Positions 61,170-64,000 of a stretch of 64,000 nucleotides of DNA are shown here, in pieces. Source of the stretch: Micropruina glycogenica (GTDB lineage Bacteria > Actinomycetota > Actinomycetes > Propionibacteriales > Propionibacteriaceae). Position numbers and translations under genes: made by a program. The DNA is taken from the NCBI RefSeq assembly GCF_039524395.1, contig NZ_BAAAGO010000001.1. One strand, written 5' to 3'. The notes beneath the pieces were generated by a model. It ran no database searches. It saw only the letters and a list, made by a program, of their open reading frames with translations, and had not been told where the DNA came from. Every line of letters begins with the position of its first letter. The first letter of the stretch is position 1.

Positions 61170-61514
61170 GAGTTCGGCGGCCATACACCCCTCACGCCGA
61201 CCGATCCCGTCGCGTGAGCCCGCCTCTCCACGAGCCGAGCCCGCGTCCAAACACCTGCGTCACCGTGGCCGTCGAGTCAGGCCCGTCGAGATCCGTCCTG
61301 TGGTGATTTGTGTGAGCGTCGCGATCGGTTGTGTGCGCTTGTCGACCGGCCGCTTCAAACGCGCAGTGCGCGAGGCCTGAACGGGCGCTACACACTCTGC
61401 GGTAGCGACACCCCTTGGGTCTGGGTCACCTACACCGACGGCAAGGTCAGCGGCATCTGGGTGGAGCGAGGTCGTCCGGCATCGCGGTGCAGTCGAGCCC
61501 GAATCGACTCTTCG
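61170..61514. other. Intergenic region, possible decayed coding sequence
   Basis: About 345 bases between tRNA-Thr and cysK. On the plus strand LNGRYTLCGSDTPWVWVTYT and DGKVSGIWVERG (61379-61473) read like a protein fragment, but no start or stop fits and I recognise no family. A weak likeness to the 40-bp element of 14.0/15.0 kb lies near 61336-61358. Nothing else is seen. Confidence 0.45.
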
Positions 61515-62591
61515 TCAGAGGTGATAGCCGGGGGTCGAGAGCGAGATGGCCAGCTCATCGTCGGTCATGTCGGCGGGAATGTCGTCGAACAACGGGGCCG
61601 ACAGGTACCGCTCGCCGGTGTCGGGCAGCATGGCCAGGATCACCGAGCCCGGCTCGGCCTGCTCGGCCACCTGACGCGCCACCGCGAACGTGGAACCGCC
61701 CGACACCCCGGTGAAGATGCCCTCCTTCGCGGCCAGTTCGCGTGCCCAGCGCATGCCTTCGGCGCCCGCCACCGGCACCACCTCGTCGAACAGGTGCTCG
61801 TCGATCGCCTCTTGCAGCACCTTCGGAATGAAGTCCGGCGTCCAGCCCTGAATCGGGTGGGGCTCGAACGCCGGATGGCTGGACGCGGGCGCGCCTTCCG
61901 GCGTCCGCTCTTGCGGGGTTCCGCTGCCCAACAGCTGAGCGTTGGCCGGTTCGGACAGCACGATGCGCACCTCTGGACGTTCTTTGCGCAATACCCGGCC
62001 GATGCCGGTCACGGTGCCTCCGGTGCCGTAGCCGGTGACGAAGCAGTCCAGCCGTGAGCCCGCGAAATCGTTGACGATCTCGCGTGCGGTGGTGGCCTCA
62101 TGAATGTCGGCGTTGGCTTCGGTCTCGAACTGGTGCGCCAGGAACCAGCCGTTGGCTTCGGCGAGTTCGACCGCCTTCTGGTACATGCCGAACCCCTTCT
62201 GCGCGCGCGGAGTCAGCACCACCTTGGCGCCGAGCATGCGCATCAGGCGCCGACGCTCGATCGAGAAGCTGTCGGCCATGGTGACCACCAGCGGGTAGCC
62301 CTTCTGTGCGCACACCATCGCCAAGCCGATTCCGGTGTTGCCGCTGGTCGCCTCCACGACGGTTTGGCCCGGAGCGAGGGTGCCGCGGCGCTCCGCGTCC
62401 TCGATGACGCTGATCGCGAGCCGATCCTTCACCGAGGACAGCGGGTTGAAGAACTCGGCCTTGACGTAGATGGTGACCCCGTCGACACCGATATTGTTGA
62501 CCCTCACCGCAGGCGTGTCACCGACAGTCTCGAGAATGCTCTCGTACAGTCGCCCTCGCCCCTGCGTGGTTCTGGTCGTCGTCGATGCCAT
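61515..62591 (-). CDS. cysK: Cysteine synthase
   Basis: A 358-residue PLP enzyme of the O-acetylserine sulfhydrylase family. NPLSSVKDRLA holds the PLP Lys (about residue 55), VVEATSGNTGIGLA the substrate loop, TGYGTGGTVTGIGR the phosphate loop, PIQGWTPDFIPK the active-site gate and GVSGGSTFAVA the pyridine-N Ser. It makes cysteine from O-acetylserine and sulfide. It is longer than typical CysK (about 310) through an N-terminal extension and an insertion (TPQERTPEGAPASSHPAF). ATG 62591 has GGGAG nine bases ahead. The pairing with cysE is not seen. Confidence 0.92.
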   Translation of the reverse strand: MASTTTRTTQGRGRLYESILETVGDTPAVRVNNIGVDGVTIYVKAEFFNPLSSVKDRLAISVIEDAERRGTLAPGQTVVEATSGNTGIGLAMVCAQKGYPLVVTMADSFSIERRRLMRMLGAKVVLTPRAQKGFGMYQKAVELAEANGWFLAHQFETEANADIHEATTAREIVNDFAGSRLDCFVTGYGTGGTVTGIGRVLRKERPEVRIVLSEPANAQLLGSGTPQERTPEGAPASSHPAFEPHPIQGWTPDFIPKVLQEAIDEHLFDEVVPVAGAEGMRWARELAAKEGIFTGVSGGSTFAVARQVAEQAEPGSVILAMLPDTGERYLSAPLFDDIPADMTDDELAISLSTPGYHL

Positions 62592-62627
62592 GAAGACTCC
62601 CTTCGTCGAGCACGTGATGGCTCACCG

Positions 62628-62640
62628 TGTGGAGTCCACA
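62628..62640. promoter_or_regulatory. Palindrome ahead of cysK
   Basis: TGTGGAGTCCACA is a perfect 13-base palindrome 37 bases upstream of the cysK start and may be a regulator site. The regulator is unknown. Confidence 0.45.
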
Positions 62641-62734
62641 TTTACCGACTGCACGACCGAAATGATGTAAGCAGTCTTGCCCACCCGAGGCCGTGACTCG
62701 ACCACCCTGCAGCAACAAATGCTTGTCACGTCTC

Positions 62735-62791
62735 GCTGGTCGAGCGTGTCGAGACCGCGTGTGGCCAGGGGTTTCGACACGCTCGACCAGC
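62735..62791. repeat. Family A hairpin between cysK and adh
   Basis: GCTGGTCGAGCGTGTCGAGA (arm to 62756) and its inverse (62770-62791) pair over 22 bases with one mismatch and a 13-base loop. This is the cleanest copy in the window. It lies after the adh stop. Confidence 0.9.
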
Positions 62792-62800
62792 CGGGTCGGT

Positions 62801-63822
62801 TCAGGGCCGGATCATCACCTTCAGGGCCTCACGGTCGTCCATCAACCGGTAGCCCTCGGCGGTCTGGTCGAGCGGCAGCACCCGGTCGAAGACCAGGCCC
62901 GGGTTGATCGTGCCGTCGAGCACCTGGGGGATGGCCTGTTCCAGATAGGCCCGGACGGGCGCCGGGCCGCCGGTGAGAGTGATGTTGCGCCGAACAGGCT
63001 GGCGAAGCCGACCGGCGCCTCGTCGTACTGCGGCACGCCGACCCGGCTGATCACGCCGCCGGCGCGCACGACGGCGACCGACTGGTCATAGGCGGGGCGG
63101 TGCCCAACAGCCTCGAGCACCACGTGGCTGCCCTCGCCGCCGGTCAGTTCCCGCACCTGGGCGATGCCGGTCTTGCCACGCTCGGCCACCACGTCGGTGG
63201 CGCCGTACCGGCGGCCGAGATCGGTGCGGTCGGTGTGGCGTCCCATCAAGATGATGCGCTCGGCACCCATGGTCTTGGCGGCCAGCACCGCCGACAACCC
63301 GACCGCTCCGTCGCCCACCACGGTGACGGTCTGGCCGGGCTGCACCTTGGCCATGAAGGCGGCGTGGTAGCCGGTCAGGTACACGTCCGACAGGGTGAGT
63401 AGTGACTTCAGGGTGGCCTCGTCGTCGGTGGCCTCGGTGACCACCAGCGTGCCGTCGGCCTGGGGAACCCGCACGTACTCGGCCTGGGCGGCGCTGAAGA
63501 ACCCGCCGTGCGGGCAGGCGGTCTGAAAGCCGTCGCGGCAGATCGGGCAGGTGTTGTCAGCCCAGGCGAACGGGCTGATCACGAAGTCGCCCTTCGTCAC
63601 CTTCTGCACCTCAGAGCCGACCTCTTCGACCACACCGATGAACTCGTGACCCATGGTCTGGCCCGCCGAGTCGGGGGTCATCGAGTGGTAGGGGTGCAGG
63701 TCGGAGCCGCAGATGCAGGCCCGGACGACCCGCACGATCGCGTCGGTCGGTTGCTTGATGGTGGGCTCGGGACGGTTCTCGACCCGTACGTCGCCGGGAC
63801 CGTACATGACTGTTGCGCGCAT
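62801..63822 (-). pseudogene. Zinc-dependent alcohol dehydrogenase with a frameshift
   Basis: The first 276 or so residues are an intact medium-chain dehydrogenase: CICGSDLHPYH and GHEFIGVVEEVG carry catalytic zinc ligands, WADNTCPICRDGFQTACP the structural cysteines, and VVGDGAVGLSAVLAAK the NAD site. At 62988-62994 one base seems missing: after VGFASLFG the frame continues as unrelated residues to 62842, while RNITLTGGPAPVRAYLEQ, LVFDRVLPLDQTAEGY and LMDDREALKVMIRP follow in the next frame to a TGA at 62801. So the C-terminal 63 residues are out of frame. A real mutation or a sequencing error. ATG 63822 has AGGAGC upstream. Confidence 0.85.
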
Positions 63823-63856
63823 GGAGGGGATGCTCCTTTGTTTGTTGGATTCGGAT

Positions 63857-63908
63857 GGTCGAGCTTGTCGAGACCTGGATTTGTTGTTGGGTTCCGGTGG
63901 TCGAGACG
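63857..63908. repeat. Partial family A repeat
   Basis: GGTCGAGCTTGTCGAGACC (63857-63875) with a shorter piece GGTGGTCGAGACGC after it, just upstream of the adh start and next to the end of the IS fragment. Confidence 0.75.
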
Positions 63909-63911
63909 CTT

Positions 63912-64000
63912 CTATGTCTTGTCAAGGGTGGTCGTGTTGAGGTGTCGGAAGATTTGGCGGGCGATGTAGCGCTTGAGGCAGCGTCGGATTCGGGGTTTGG
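63912..64000 (-). mobile_element. C-terminal end of an IS110-like transposase, continues beyond the window
   Basis: The reverse strand encodes PRIRRCLKRYIARQIFRHLN then TTTLDKT and a TAG. The R-CLKRYIAR-x-F/Y segment is the C-terminal signature of many IS110/IS116/IS902-type transposases in actinobacteria. Only 29 codons are visible, so completeness cannot be judged. Confidence 0.6.

Overview
The window is high-GC chromosomal DNA from an actinobacterium. The evidence is a WhiB regulator, an Ssd/Tad pilus locus, a DUF4177-RidA-nth block, GTG/TTG starts, four-base start/stop overlaps, and a gene order that closely follows Mycobacterium tuberculosis Rv3683-Rv3644c. The dispersed GGTCGAGC(C/T)TGTCGAGACC hairpins resemble those I associate with Propionibacteriaceae-type genomes, but the family assignment is only an inference. 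Almost all of the window is ordinary chromosome; the accessory-looking parts are the decayed rhamnose locus, the sialic-acid cassette, the AbiEi-like gene between inverted repeats, a broken nuclease-like gene and an IS fragment at the right edge.

Layout. 1-4.2 kb: 3' part of a GH3 beta-glucosidase, an L-rhamnose mutarotase remnant, a DUF4203-like membrane protein, a LacI repressor and a 5'-truncated, frameshifted rhamnulokinase remnant directly behind a perfect LacI-type palindrome. 4.3-8.2 kb: lutABC (L-lactate oxidation) and an esterase, translationally coupled. 8.3-14 kb: glycosyltransferase, then a nonulosonic (sialic) acid cassette of putative GT, CMP-sialate synthetase fused to a HAD phosphatase, NeuB and a putative sialyltransferase. 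14-19.3 kb: AbiEi/DUF559-like gene, Gfo/Idh oxidoreductase, aspartate kinase, DinB protein, AlbA_2 membrane protein. 19.3-24.6 kb: methyltransferase-cupin pair and a TPP-riboswitch thiamine ABC operon. 24.6-29.3 kb: frameshifted membrane protein, CsoR-type operator and CopB-like copper ATPase, pseudogene, tRNA-Pro.

29.3-37.8 kb: metallophosphoesterase, class A PBP, WhiB4-like regulator, paired ArsA-like ATPases, DUF4177, RidA, nth, TlpA-like lipoprotein and CoA NUDIX hydrolase, a conserved actinobacterial block. 37.9-41.2 kb: GH13 glucosidase, holin-X protein, methyltransferase. 41.2-46.4 kb: Ssd-TadA-TadB-TadC-pilin-TadE-TadF. 46.3-58.2 kb: DEAH helicase, YtcJ-like amidohydrolase, N-methyltransferase, topA, CYTH/CHAD-like protein, tmk, holB. 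58.6-64 kb: DoxX protein, secreted peptidase-like hydrolase, tRNA-Thr, cysteine synthase, frameshifted zinc alcohol dehydrogenase and the C-terminal end of an IS110-like transposase.

I see no clear new defence or effector system. The most unusual points are: the rhamnose operator now fused to a kinase remnant and lutABC; a SAF-less NeuB and fused CMP-synthetase/HAD cassette ending in a GT52-like gene; two dispersed palindromic repeat families that have entered protein termini (ThiP, TlpA-like, CYTH/CHAD-like); two perfect DnaA boxes ahead of the pilin gene; a perfect 22-bp inverted repeat at the ssd start; and a TPP riboswitch with competing Shine-Dalgarno hairpins.
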